Shown here in pieces: positions 40,440-49,177 of a DNA stretch of 64,000 bases. The notes beneath the pieces are model-generated. The model was given only the letters and a program-made list of their open reading frames with translations. It ran no database searches and had not been told where the DNA came from. The DNA is from Trichomonas vaginalis G3 (lineage: Eukaryota > Parabasalia > Trichomonadida > Trichomonadidae). The first letter of the stretch is position 1, and each line of letters opens with the position of its first letter. Where the stretch lies: the NCBI RefSeq assembly GCF_026262505.1, contig NC_067203.1, forward strand, positions 24,657,411 through 24,721,410, in the 5' to 3' direction. The position numbers and the translations under genes are program-made.

Positions 40440-40864
40440 AAGAAGTCTTGACAAAACATTTTACGAAGAAGTCTTGACAAAACATTTACGAAGAAATCTT
40501 GACAAAACATTTACGAAGAAGTCTTGACAAAACATTTACGAAGAAGTCTTGACAAAACATTTACGAAGAAGTCTTGACAAAACATTTACGAAGAAGAAGT
40601 CTTGACAAAACATTTACGAAGAAGAAGTCTTGACAAAACATTTACGATGAAATCATGACAAAACATGAAAACATATATAATTTGTGAAAAGCTCCTGGAA
40701 GACCCGTATATATAAGAACTTCATTTATGTGGGCTAGAGGGCGCAACGCGCCTGGAAGCTCACCCCAAGAAAAAAAAAACTTCATTATATCAATCATCCT
40801 CAGGGCTAGAAGGCACGAAGTGCCTGGAAGCCCCACTACCTTTTTTTTTTTTTTTTTTTTTTTT
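40440..40864. repeat. Maverick right terminal inverted repeat and subterminal array
   Basis: Eight to nine tandem copies of the 25-bp unit (GTCTTGACAAAACATTTACG, with GAAGAA expansions) at 40,440-40,660, a looser stretch with two GC-rich hairpins (GGCGCAACGCGCC and GGCACGAAGTGCC), and the 46-bp block 40795-40840 mirrored on the left, closing in a T-run (40841-40864). The array is longer here than at the left end. Confidence 0.88.
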
Positions 40865-40869
40865 TATTC
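40865..40869. repeat. Target site duplication, right (TATTC)
   Basis: Second copy of TATTC, directly after the closing T-run. See the left copy at 16898-16902. Confidence 0.7.
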
Positions 40870-40890
40870 AGCCTTTTGAGAAATCTTAAA

Positions 40891-41199
40891 CATTGAAATA
40901 TGAGATGTTCTATATAAGGTCGCCAAAAAAGTGCGGAAATTAAAAACCGCAGTTTGAGTACTTTCTGAGAGTCTGTTCGTCAGAAAGTATACATTTGTAA
41001 ACTTTCTGACACTCAAAAAATTTTTGTCCTTTCAAAGTTTTTGACAATGTCAAAAAGTATACATCGAGGTTCTCAATTTTCCTCTCAAACGGCGGTTTTT
41101 TAAAAACACTCAATTTTTCATCGACCTTACATATGAAAAAATTGAATAAATTCTGTTATATTATGTATTTAAGCATTGAAATATGAGATGTTCTATATA
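40891..41199. repeat. Direct 26-bp repeats bracketing a hairpin-rich 257-bp segment
   Basis: An identical 26-bp sequence (CATTGAAATATGAG...) stands at 40891-40916 and 41174-41199. Between them lie an inverted repeat with 17-bp arms (40942-40958 and 41084-41100, one mismatch), the hairpin ACTTTCTGA...TCAGAAAGT (about 40,960-40,992) and TTTTTGACAATGTCAAAAA (about 41,039-41,056). The segment also holds two copies of AAAGTATACAT. This looks like a small non-coding insertion or nested foldback element just outside the Maverick. Confidence 0.65.
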
Positions 41200-41244
41200 C
41201 ATATAATACAAACAAAGTTTATTTTATAAAATTAAATGATAATT

Positions 41245-43488
41245 TCAATAAAAAAATTCAAGTGACATTCTTGCCATTCTCCTTACTTCTTGATTAGCAT
41301 CATTTGTTAATGTTTCACATACTTTCTTCAGGTTTATATCATCAGGAACCTTTTTTGCCACAATTCCGATACAAGATGCGACACGAATTCTGCTTTTGTC
41401 CTGTTTTCTCTTTGATTCTGCAATGAGCATTGCACTTGCACGGCTTGTGTTCATGCAATCTACAAGAGCATCAAAACAGTCACAGGCAATGGCAGATATG
41501 AATTGTCGACCAGCGCTGACTATTTTTAAGAGGGAAGTTCCCGCGGTTTCACCTACCGAGGCACAATCGATTCTTGGGTCTTTTATCATGATAAGGAGAA
41601 GAGAAAGAGCGTTCTTGGCAAGAGCCGTTCGTAAGCTGAGCCCACATTCTGCAAGAGTTGTAACTACATCGCGAGCTGTGTCGTTTAATTTATCTGCGAA
41701 ATCATCAAGTCGAGTCTGGAATTCAAGAATGGCGTCATTTTGGTCTGACCATTCTTCGCTGTGTAATTTTTCAATAAGATCTTCGAACCGTTTTGCACCA
41801 AATGAGGAAGATGAAATCTTCGAACTCGAATTTTGGCGTTTTGCTGGATTCTTGGCACCAAATGAGCTTCGTGATGGAATTGTCTGATCGCCAACTGTAA
41901 CTGTTGCTGATTTTGAGAACTTTTGCTCCTTTTTTGGAGATTTGTGAACTTCCTTTGGGATTTCGCTTGGAGTTTCTTCGACAATAATTGGTTCTGGGAC
42001 TGGTTCGTTGTTTAAAACGATCTGTGGAGTCGAATCTGTACTTAATGTGTTGCGGGCTCTGATTGAACGGCTCAAAGCTAGTCTTTCCTGCTGATATTTA
42101 TTGGATTTATCCTTGTGCTTATGGTAGGAGTGCACAGGTTGGACAATTAAGTCATTATCTTCAATTGGAGTTTCATCTTTTGGCGGATTTTCGTTTTCAA
42201 ACGATGGGATGACGCCAATATTAATAGGAACTGTTTTTGCGAAGTCATTATGCCCAATATCAAAGCTTTTCTCCTTATCTGATTTAATAATTATCGGCTC
42301 TTTAATATATTCTGGTTCTGGGAGCTTGGCTGGAGGCTGGATACGATTTTCATCTGGATTAGTCATCTCTGACATCATGTTTGGCTCAACGGACCTTGAT
42401 AAAAAAGGTTTTGAAGTTTTTTCTGTAAATTTCGTAGCTGAAAATGGAGGAGGTCGTTTTTGTGTCTTCAGAATTTCAGGACTAAGTAATTTCGGAATTT
42501 CTCGTTTTGGAGATTTTGGAATTTCCATGATTTTTGGAGGAACTTCCTCTGTTATTGTTTCCGGTATATGAGAATCGTTTTTATTATCATTTGGCTCTTG
42601 AAAAGTGCCAAGTTTTACAGATTGAAATTCAAAACCTTCAGGAGGGATTTCTACGGTATCATCAGCACCTGCTAGTGCAATATCTTTTGGATCTACATGT
42701 GATGTACTCGCTCTATTGAATTTTGGCCTATTTAATGTTAATCTTCCGTTCATTGTCAAAAATCCATCTTTTGTTGATACAACTGACCGTCTTTTTACGT
42801 CTACTGGTGTATTTTTCCCTTTTTCCATCGCAGAAATTGACTCTGGTTTAAATTGAGAGATTATATTGTTCGCCGTCGTTGGATCTCTAAAAGATAAGCT
42901 ATCGAGAAACTTTGCTGCAGCTAGCTGAAGCTGAATGTGAGGTGATCCCAAAGAATTATCGAGATAAAATGTAAATTGTGTCATTAATGCTGAAGGAACA
43001 ACGTTGTATTGGATTAAATACTCGATATACTCAAGTGCTTGTAGAGATACTTGCAATGTCGCGTTGTTTAAGTTCCTAACCATTTCAGCAAGTACTGCAG
43101 TTGGAGATAACGATTTTAATAATTGAGTTAGAATCTCGTTACCGAATTGGCGTACGAATTTTCGTGTATCTGAATATAAAGAGAGGGCTGTTTGGACTAA
43201 TTTATGGACGTAAAGTGTTGTGTTCTGATCAAGATTTGAAATAAGAGTTTTTACCATAATATATACATTTTGAACAACTTTCATATTGGGATCTTTCGTC
43301 AATGGCTTGATGATTTCGAGAAATTCATCAACATTTATGATGTCAGTCGGAGTTGTTTGAATTGTTGTAATTAAATTAGATGTGATCGATTCTCTGACAT
43401 GATAATCTGGTGACATGATCTGCTCGTACATTGATGGCGTAATGAATCCGCAGAGGATGTCCCCAGACCCTTTGCCATTCATTGCCAT
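41245..43488 (-). CDS. TOG/CLASP-like HEAT-repeat microtubule-binding protein
   Basis: 747 residues from the ATG at 43488 (MAMNGKGSG; the frame runs three codons further but only to a TTG). Two blocks of HEAT/TOG-type helices, about 15-215 (DYHVRESITSNL, FVRQFGNEILTQLL, LQLAAAKFLDSL) and about 565-747 (WSDQNDAILEFQTRLDDF, VGETAGTSLLKIV, RIRVASCIGIVAKKVP, NQEVRRMARMSLEFF), are joined by a 340-residue Pro/Lys/Ser-rich linker. This two-TOG arrangement recalls CLASP and TOGARAM/crescerin proteins, which bind tubulin at plus ends or in axonemes. Trichomonads have several flagella. Two GTGAC boxes lie 18-34 nt before the ATG. Confidence 0.75.
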   Translation of the reverse strand: MAMNGKGSGDILCGFITPSMYEQIMSPDYHVRESITSNLITTIQTTPTDIINVDEFLEIIKPLTKDPNMKVVQNVYIMVKTLISNLDQNTTLYVHKLVQTALSLYSDTRKFVRQFGNEILTQLLKSLSPTAVLAEMVRNLNNATLQVSLQALEYIEYLIQYNVVPSALMTQFTFYLDNSLGSPHIQLQLAAAKFLDSLSFRDPTTANNIISQFKPESISAMEKGKNTPVDVKRRSVVSTKDGFLTMNGRLTLNRPKFNRASTSHVDPKDIALAGADDTVEIPPEGFEFQSVKLGTFQEPNDNKNDSHIPETITEEVPPKIMEIPKSPKREIPKLLSPEILKTQKRPPPFSATKFTEKTSKPFLSRSVEPNMMSEMTNPDENRIQPPAKLPEPEYIKEPIIIKSDKEKSFDIGHNDFAKTVPINIGVIPSFENENPPKDETPIEDNDLIVQPVHSYHKHKDKSNKYQQERLALSRSIRARNTLSTDSTPQIVLNNEPVPEPIIVEETPSEIPKEVHKSPKKEQKFSKSATVTVGDQTIPSRSSFGAKNPAKRQNSSSKISSSSFGAKRFEDLIEKLHSEEWSDQNDAILEFQTRLDDFADKLNDTARDVVTTLAECGLSLRTALAKNALSLLLIMIKDPRIDCASVGETAGTSLLKIVSAGRQFISAIACDCFDALVDCMNTSRASAMLIAESKRKQDKSRIRVASCIGIVAKKVPDDINLKKVCETLTNDANQEVRRMARMSLEFFY

Positions 43489-43505
43489 TTTTTTCAATAA
43501 TCAAA

Positions 43506-43521
43506 GTCACCTTTTTGTCAC
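43506..43521 (-). promoter_or_regulatory. Paired GTGAC boxes of the TOG-like gene
   Basis: In gene sense ACGTGACAAAAAGGTGACTT: two GTGAC pentamers 11 bp apart, about one helical turn, directly upstream of the ATG. The only gene here with a doubled box. Confidence 0.5.
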
Positions 43522-43744
43522 GTTTTTGCGTAGGTTTGGAAATTTTGATTGAAAAAAAAATCGTTTGCAATTCAAAATTGAAAGAAAAAAAATTATTTGC
43601 ACTTTCCCTGACAGTAAATATAAAAAAAGAATTTTACAGAGGTGTGGGTGTTTATTCTTAAATAAAGATAGTTTATTATAAGTAGTTTCTTCCATTCTAC
43701 TGGAAAATATAGTTAAATTTTTGAAATTGGCAGGGATTCCAAAA

Positions 43745-43995
43745 ATCAATTGGAAATTTCGCCTTTACTCTTCGTTTTTGGCGTTGGGGGTATAACAGTG
43801 GGACATGGAGAAGCCTTACTTCTTCTTGATGGCTTCGAAAATTCATTTACTGGGTAGGTATGAGACGCATTCCATTGGTCATGGTCTTACTTTTGAGAAG
43901 TTTATTTTTTTTACACCTCTGAAAATTTACACTTTTCCGACGTTTTGTCAGGGGCGCGAAGCGACCCAAAAAATGTCGGAAAAGTGTAATTCTCA
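43745..43995. ncRNA. GC-richer foldback region, candidate structured RNA or foldback element
   Basis: Three nested or adjacent inverted repeats in an otherwise AT-rich spacer: CGCC...GGCG near 43,758-43,785, GAAGCC...GGCTTC near 43,810-43,836, and a strong hairpin with perfect 15-bp arms TTACACTTTTCCGAC (43927-43941) and its complement (43975-43989), extended outward by ACCTC/GAGGT-like pairing and capped by GGGGCGCGAAGCGACCC. No coding frame with recognisable features. Could be a small RNA gene or a foldback transposon end. Confidence 0.4.
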
Positions 43996-44370
43996 GGTAT
44001 ATGATTATTTTTGCTTTTAATGCCGAATAGCATTTGAATCAAAAATAATCGTATGCCCGAGAATTCTTTTTTTATTATCATTTACTGTCGTGAAAGGTGC
44101 AATAATCTTTATTTCAATTTTGAAGTTCAAACGATTAAAGAAATTATTTGCGAATAATTTTTTAAATTACTCGTGATGAAGTAGGATCTTAATCTTATCA
44201 GGCACATCCAAAATAATAAGATTTGCCACCAAAAATAGACACATCAGCTTTAATTATATTTGATTTCTGAAACACATCACTTTATAAGTATAAATCAAAA
44301 ATAATTTATATATTTTCAAGGAAAGAAAGGAAGAGTTTTTGAATGCACACCATTTTTCTCTCAAACGATG

Positions 44371-44408
44371 TTTTTTTTTATTTTATTTTATTTTATTTTA
44401 TTTTTTTT
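44371..44408. repeat. (TTTTA)n simple repeat
   Basis: T-rich run containing about five TTTTA units, just downstream of the ankyrin gene's stop. Likely a microsatellite. Confidence 0.8.
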
Positions 44409-44436
44409 GTCGACTTTAATATCTGATGTAAGAACA

Positions 44437-45783
44437 TTATTTTTTTGCACCATGTGAAGTAAGAAGTTCAAAGAGTTCTTTACTTTTTATTGATTCTGCT
44501 ATATAAAGTGCTGTTCTTCCCCTTTCATTGATATTCGCACCATGTGAAATAAGAACTTCTGCAATTTCTTTATAATTTTTACAAGCTGCAATATGAAGTG
44601 CGGTGTCTCCTAATACATTTTTTTCATTGATTTTCGCACCATGTGAAATAAGAAGTTCAAGGAGTTCTTTACTTTTATAACATACTGAATAATAAAGTGC
44701 TGTTCTTCCAATTCGATCCCTTACATTGATATTCGCACCATGTGAAATAAGAACTTCTGCAATTTCTTTATAATTATAATGTGCTGCAAAATGAAGTGCT
44801 GTTCTTCTAATTTGATCCTTTTTATTGATATTCGCACCATGTGAAAGTAAATATTCTAAAAGAGATGGAATATTAAACATCACTGAATAAACAAAGCATT
44901 TATCAATATCATTAGTTTGATCAAAATAAACTAAAAAAGAATCAAGATTTTTATATTTTCCGCAATATTCTAAATCGATCTTAATATTGTACTCATTCAT
45001 CAAGAATGTAACAAAATCAATGTTGTGTGAAATAATTGCATATTCCATGCAAGTATAATCTGGTTTTTGATATTTCAAACATTCACTCATGATCTCTTGA
45101 TTTCCTCCTAAAAATGAAAATTCCAGACATGTTTCAGTTATTTCTGAGTTAAATTTCGTTCTTAATAACTTGAAACAATCAACTGCTCCATGGTAACAAC
45201 ATAATTCAAGTAATGAATATAATTTACCATTATAATCTGGATAAAATTCGCTATAAAATTTTTGATTTTTATCAAAACCTTCCATTTCTGTGAAAGCAAT
45301 GAATCTTTCTTTGTCATTATTCATAATTGTCCTATAAATTGTATTTTCTGTATGAATATCGAGATTTCCTATAATTTTTTTTTCAAAATCATCAGACTTG
45401 TCTAATTTAATTCCATATTCTTTATAAAACAGGAAGTTTGAAATAGTTGTGATCTTGTTGACCTCTTTGATATGATATTCATCAGATATGAGTTTGGCAA
45501 GAAGTAAATATGACTTTGTATAGCGATTATTATACGGAATGATATTTAAAATGTCTTTTATAATATTTTGTGGTGGATGTTTATTTGAATCAATCAATTC
45601 TGTTTTGATCATTTTGAAAATTGACATTAATTCTTCTTCTGTTTCTGTTTTCAACTGATACAATGCAATATATGAATCGATATAGTAGTTGTAGATACTC
45701 CGCAATTTGTTGTATTTGTGTGGATAAGCGTCTTGATCAGACATTAAAAATTTTTTAAAAAGGACATATTTGCGTTTTACCAT
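44437..45783 (-). CDS. Ankyrin-repeat protein, DUF3447-type, single frame
   Basis: 448 residues in one open frame from the ATG at 45783. The N-terminal 280 residues follow the trichomonad DUF3447 layout (MSDQDAYPHKYNKLRSIYNYY, SLLELCCYHGAVDCFKLL, SFLGGNQEIMSECL). Five ankyrin repeats follow at about 305-445 (RTALHFAAHYNYKEIAEVLISHGANIN and variants). Repeats 2 and 4 are almost identical at the DNA level (CACCATGTGAAATAAGAACT), a sign of recent internal duplication or conversion. Role: protein-protein scaffold of unknown partner; hundreds of paralogues are known in trichomonads. Confidence 0.88.
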   Translation of the reverse strand: MVKRKYVLFKKFLMSDQDAYPHKYNKLRSIYNYYIDSYIALYQLKTETEEELMSIFKMIKTELIDSNKHPPQNIIKDILNIIPYNNRYTKSYLLLAKLISDEYHIKEVNKITTISNFLFYKEYGIKLDKSDDFEKKIIGNLDIHTENTIYRTIMNNDKERFIAFTEMEGFDKNQKFYSEFYPDYNGKLYSLLELCCYHGAVDCFKLLRTKFNSEITETCLEFSFLGGNQEIMSECLKYQKPDYTCMEYAIISHNIDFVTFLMNEYNIKIDLEYCGKYKNLDSFLVYFDQTNDIDKCFVYSVMFNIPSLLEYLLSHGANINKKDQIRRTALHFAAHYNYKEIAEVLISHGANINVRDRIGRTALYYSVCYKSKELLELLISHGAKINEKNVLGDTALHIAACKNYKEIAEVLISHGANINERGRTALYIAESIKSKELFELLTSHGAKK

Positions 45784-46816
45784 ATAAAATACACCTTAAT
45801 TTTATTAGAAGAAAAAAATACTATGTTATGCATGTGGAAAACAATGACCATAAAGATTTCAGATATAAATTATGAATTTTGATTAAGTCTATAGATAGTA
45901 AATGACGCAATAACAATGGAAAAGGCGATGACAGTAGAATTTTTATCAAGATACTTTTATTATTAAAAAAAGGCGACCTTACCACAGTTCTGATTGATCA
46001 GAGAAGGAAAAACCACTAAACTCCTAATGGTTGTTGGCTTACTACAAACTGTTTCCATCATTTCCTCAAGTTCTAACCTTATTAGCTCATTCACCATTAG
46101 CAAGATCAAAACAAGATTTAATTCAAACTCTTACGTGCTACGTATCCCAAGCTCAAGCAATGCAATACAGCCTGACTGTACAATTTATTGGAATTTACCT
46201 AAAGCGATTAAACAGCTAAATCACCAAGGCAATATGGTAAAGAACAACAACAATTAATAAATAACTCATAATTTTATACATGTTTTTTCTCATGCTTTAC
46301 GTAATTTTCTGACAGCCAGACCATTTCAAAAATAGTCCTTGGACTAAAATTTTTTTCAGTGGAGAATTTTGGTGTTTTTGAGATGATTTTAAAAATTGAA
46401 ATCTCAACTTTGCCAAAAGAGGCTAATGTTGTCCAGGTGGTCGCAATTTTTGACCGAAATAATCATATTTGTTGAGAGATCGGATATTCAAATGATGGTG
46501 ACTGATTTTCTTATTAATTTTGTTGTTACGCTTATTTTGAATTATCTTTAGCAAGCATATTGACAATATTTGATATTTAAAACTAAGCTGATAAACAAGA
46601 ATTAATATTGAAAATGTTAGAGAGCAAGTAAGTAATTTCAGTGTATATGCGATACATACCAAATAAATCAGAGTATTGATTTCTGATCTAAAATAAAAAA
46701 TAGGAAATGATTGGAGTTAAAATTAATATCCTATTAAAAACCTTTATTTTAATAATACGAAAATATATCTATATAACATATAAATTATAAATTTTTTTTG
46801 GGATAGCTTGTTTTTT
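45784..46816. other. Intergenic spacer with possible coding remnant
   Basis: About 1 kb. Between 45,990 and 46,260 the plus strand is less AT-rich and coding-like in overlapping frames (for example LAHSPLARSKQDLIQTL and QYSLTVQFIGIYLK), but no family is recognised and there is no clean start; perhaps a gene or transposon remnant. The rest is plain AT-rich spacer. Confidence 0.4.
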
Positions 46817-47347
46817 TTAGTTTTGAGCAAGTACTTTAGGATCTATATCTGGGAAACATGTAGGTTCTGGTGGAATCTGTGGAATTCCGAAGTCTTTATC
46901 AAGATTTCTTTTGAATTTGAGACGACTTGTGATCATGTCAGTAAATTCCTTTATCTTTTGAGCCATGTAATCATTTTCAACTGGTTTGTTCAAAATTAAA
47001 GAAATTCCGGTATAAAATTGATCTAATACTTCTTGATTTGCTGTGAAAACATATGTATCTTTATCTTCGAATCGTAATGTAATGAATCTTACTTTTTTAT
47101 CATCAGTTTCGTCAATTTCGATATCTTGAATGTTTTTCTTCGTGATTGAAATTGCATCTTTGATATCAAGGTTTTTCCAGTTGTTTTCTTGAAGACCAAT
47201 TTTAGAAGGTATTGCTTTCTTCCAATTAGATGATTTTCCTCCATTCCTCAATCCATGCACATCATTGTCCTGCATGCATGAGGAGATCACATATCTTTGA
47301 AAATAGAAATTCGGATCCTTTAAAGAAAAGCTATCTTGCATACTCAT
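46817..47347 (-). CDS. Small PH-like domain protein
   Basis: 176 residues from MSMQDSFSLKD. Residues 15-115 look like a pleckstrin-type fold: FYFQRYVISSCMQDNDVHGLRNGG, NWKKAIPSKIGLQENNWKN, AISITKKNIQDIEID, KVRFITLRFEDKDTYVFTANQEVLDQFYTGISLIL, that is strands with a W and a final helix as in ELMO/PH-12-type domains. A helical segment and Pro-rich tail follow. Such a domain would bind lipids or proteins in signalling. The stop is part of TAAA. The assignment is tentative. Confidence 0.6.
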   Translation of the reverse strand: MSMQDSFSLKDPNFYFQRYVISSCMQDNDVHGLRNGGKSSNWKKAIPSKIGLQENNWKNLDIKDAISITKKNIQDIEIDETDDKKVRFITLRFEDKDTYVFTANQEVLDQFYTGISLILNKPVENDYMAQKIKEFTDMITSRLKFKRNLDKDFGIPQIPPEPTCFPDIDPKVLAQN

Positions 47348-48032
47348 TTCGGAGTAATGGATTGTAACTTTGTGAAAAAGTGAAGGTTGCTATTCTGAAC
47401 TAAAATTCAGAATGGTTTTTTGTTATGGCAATACTCTCTTAAAAAGGAGATATTTGTATAAAATTGCGGTTATCATTTTCTCACAAAAAAATCCGAAAAA
47501 ATAATGGATTTATTTCCGAGTATTGTGTCCATGAAGATTTGATTGTAAAAATTTTGTATTAAAAAAACGTTTTTTCTCAGATTTCACTCACCACTGATCT
47601 GAAATTTTCTCGGTATTTTTTCGATATATAATATAATTAAAATGCGTTGAAAATTTCATTTTGAAATGATATCAACTGTGAATTTTAAGGTTCATAAGAT
47701 TTTCCAAGAAAATAAAATAAGCAGCTTTTAATGTATCATATTTTTTGAAATGTCTTGTTCTTTTTCTTCAAATTAATGATCAGTTTTGATCTGTTCTTTG
47801 TTTGATAAAAACCAACCAAATATAATATCAATAGATTGTGAAAAATCTGAGATGAATGGTTATGTTCTGAAATTCAAATGTATTGATCAAAAATTTAGAA
47901 AATGTTAATTTTTTTTATATACCCATAAAATACAATAACTTGTAGCACTATCTTTAAATCTTCTAGAACCATTACTTTGTGCTCTCAATAAGTTACGAAA
48001 TGTGATTTCCGAAAATAATGAATTGATTTCCG
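47348..48032. other. Intergenic spacer, no gene seen
   Basis: 685 bp of AT-rich DNA between the PH-like gene and the transposon copy. No RNA or coding signal was recognised. Confidence 0.5.
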
Positions 48033-48041
48033 ATAGAGAAT
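48033..48041. repeat. 9-bp target duplication (ATAGAGAAT), left
   Basis: ATAGAGAAT directly before the element; identical copy at 49095-49103. Confidence 0.85.
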
Positions 48042-49094
48042 AAGGGTTTCGTTTTGCTAAAATTGTCACTTTTATAGCATATTTGTTTTTGGATGTTTTG
48101 CGAAACCAAAAAAAAAACTATGATATACAATGTGTGTGTAAAGAAAATACTTTATTTACTAGTTAAAAAATCATTTGGTATTGATCAAGTTATTTTTTCT
48201 GGATAAGATATTATATGGATAATTGGATAGAAAATACAATTATATAATCTTGTACCTGGTTTAATTAAGCTAATTGTCATCAGAAACTTGTAATTTTTAT
48301 GAATTTCAGATTTTCTTTTCATTACTGCTTTTCTTAATAGGTCAAGTTCTTATTTACGTTATAAAGTATGATATTTACAAATATCAAGTTATCATGTTTT
48401 TTGAGAAATTATGAGAAACAAACAAAAATGAAAAAGATAGGAATAGCAATGAATAGTGATGTGGGTATAGAAAATGTAAGAGATATGAATGCAAAGCAAT
48501 CAGTATTTAGGATATTGACCATAGATTTCGAAAAAAAAATGCTGCATATTGAGCGAAAACTATGATTATATTATAAGGCTGTCATTTAAAGCATAATGAA
48601 ACTATTCCCTTTTCATTTTAATCGAATAAGATAGTAAAGATTTTTGAATTAGCTAGAAACTGATGAGATGTTTTCACAAATCAGATTTTTAATCTCTATA
48701 ATGCATAATTCACTCAATATCTCAATTTTGATATTGCGAGATATTTTTGCTATCGGTTTCGCAATTTTGACACAATAGCAAGAGGGTTCTATAAGCATTA
48801 TTATCAACGTAGAATCTGAATATCATATCAGAAAATGTCGCAAATCCGACATTTACCCGACCAAATAGCAAAAATAATTGAATACTTTTCGCAAAAACTT
48901 TTAAAATCGATAAAAATATGAAATATAGATATTAAAAAGACTTTTTATATAATATTCATAAATATTTTCCAAAAATATGATACCGCAAAATTAAAAAAGT
49001 GACGTCTTGAGTGGAGTCAAAGGTCGAAATTGCTAGCTAAATGTTTTTTAGCGAAATTGCGTATTGTACGTTTTTTTCGCAAAACGAAACCCTT
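48042..49094. mobile_element. Non-autonomous Mutator-like (MULE-type) DNA transposon, 1,053 bp
   Basis: Perfect 16-bp terminal inverted repeats AAGGGTTTCGTTTTGC (48042-48057 and 49079-49094) flanked by a 9-bp direct duplication. Nine-base duplications are the mark of Mutator-like transposases, which trichomonads carry in number. The interior is AT-rich with no transposase; the 65-codon frame at 48368-48565 is not recognised. GTCACTTTT occurs near the left end and again near the right end in the opposite orientation. The perfect duplication and repeats point to a recent insertion. Its right end lies only 83 bp before the ATG of the next gene. Confidence 0.82.
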
Positions 49095-49103
49095 ATAGAG
49101 AAT
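49095..49103. repeat. 9-bp target duplication (ATAGAGAAT), right
   Basis: Second copy of the duplication; see 48033-48041. Confidence 0.85.
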
Positions 49104-49168
49104 TTAGTAGTCATATTACGATTCTTAGCTATTTACATTATTGATGTTTTCATAATTCAAATGTGATT

Positions 49169-49175
49169 TCATATC
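49169..49175 (+). promoter_or_regulatory. Initiator TCATATC
   Basis: TCATATC with A+1 at 49171, seven bases before the ATG at 49178. Supports this ATG over the one five codons later (49193). Confidence 0.6.
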
Positions 49176-49177
49176 AC

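Larger units (their letters stand above)
16903..40864. mobile_element. Maverick/Polinton element, about 24 kb, fossil with whole ends
   Basis: Bounded by inverted repeats and a TATTC target duplication. Parts seen: integrase (21431-22390), family B polymerase (23613-25741), packaging ATPase (30661-31470), primase-helicase (32492-33725), penton-like protein (33755-34551), double jelly-roll major capsid (35454-37075), fibre-like protein (20165-21434), methyltransferase-like remnant (17728-18539) and many small genes. No Ulp1-type protease was recognised. The element is broken: on the order of a dozen or more interruptions spread over several genes, while the large coiled-coil gene, integrase and ATPase stay long and open. 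The near-identical ends and intact target duplication suggest a fairly recent insertion. Confidence 0.93.

Noticed and set aside
40440-40660. 25-bp array as a CRISPR
   Set aside because: Units are contiguous without unique spacers and lie at a Maverick end in a eukaryotic genome.
16903-40864. A Ulp1-like maturation protease
   Set aside because: No His-Asp/Asn-Gln-Cys arrangement could be recognised in any open frame; it may be in the decayed block or absent.
43805-44020. 71-codon frame over the foldback region as a gene
   Set aside because: The frame runs straight through strong inverted repeats and has no domain character.
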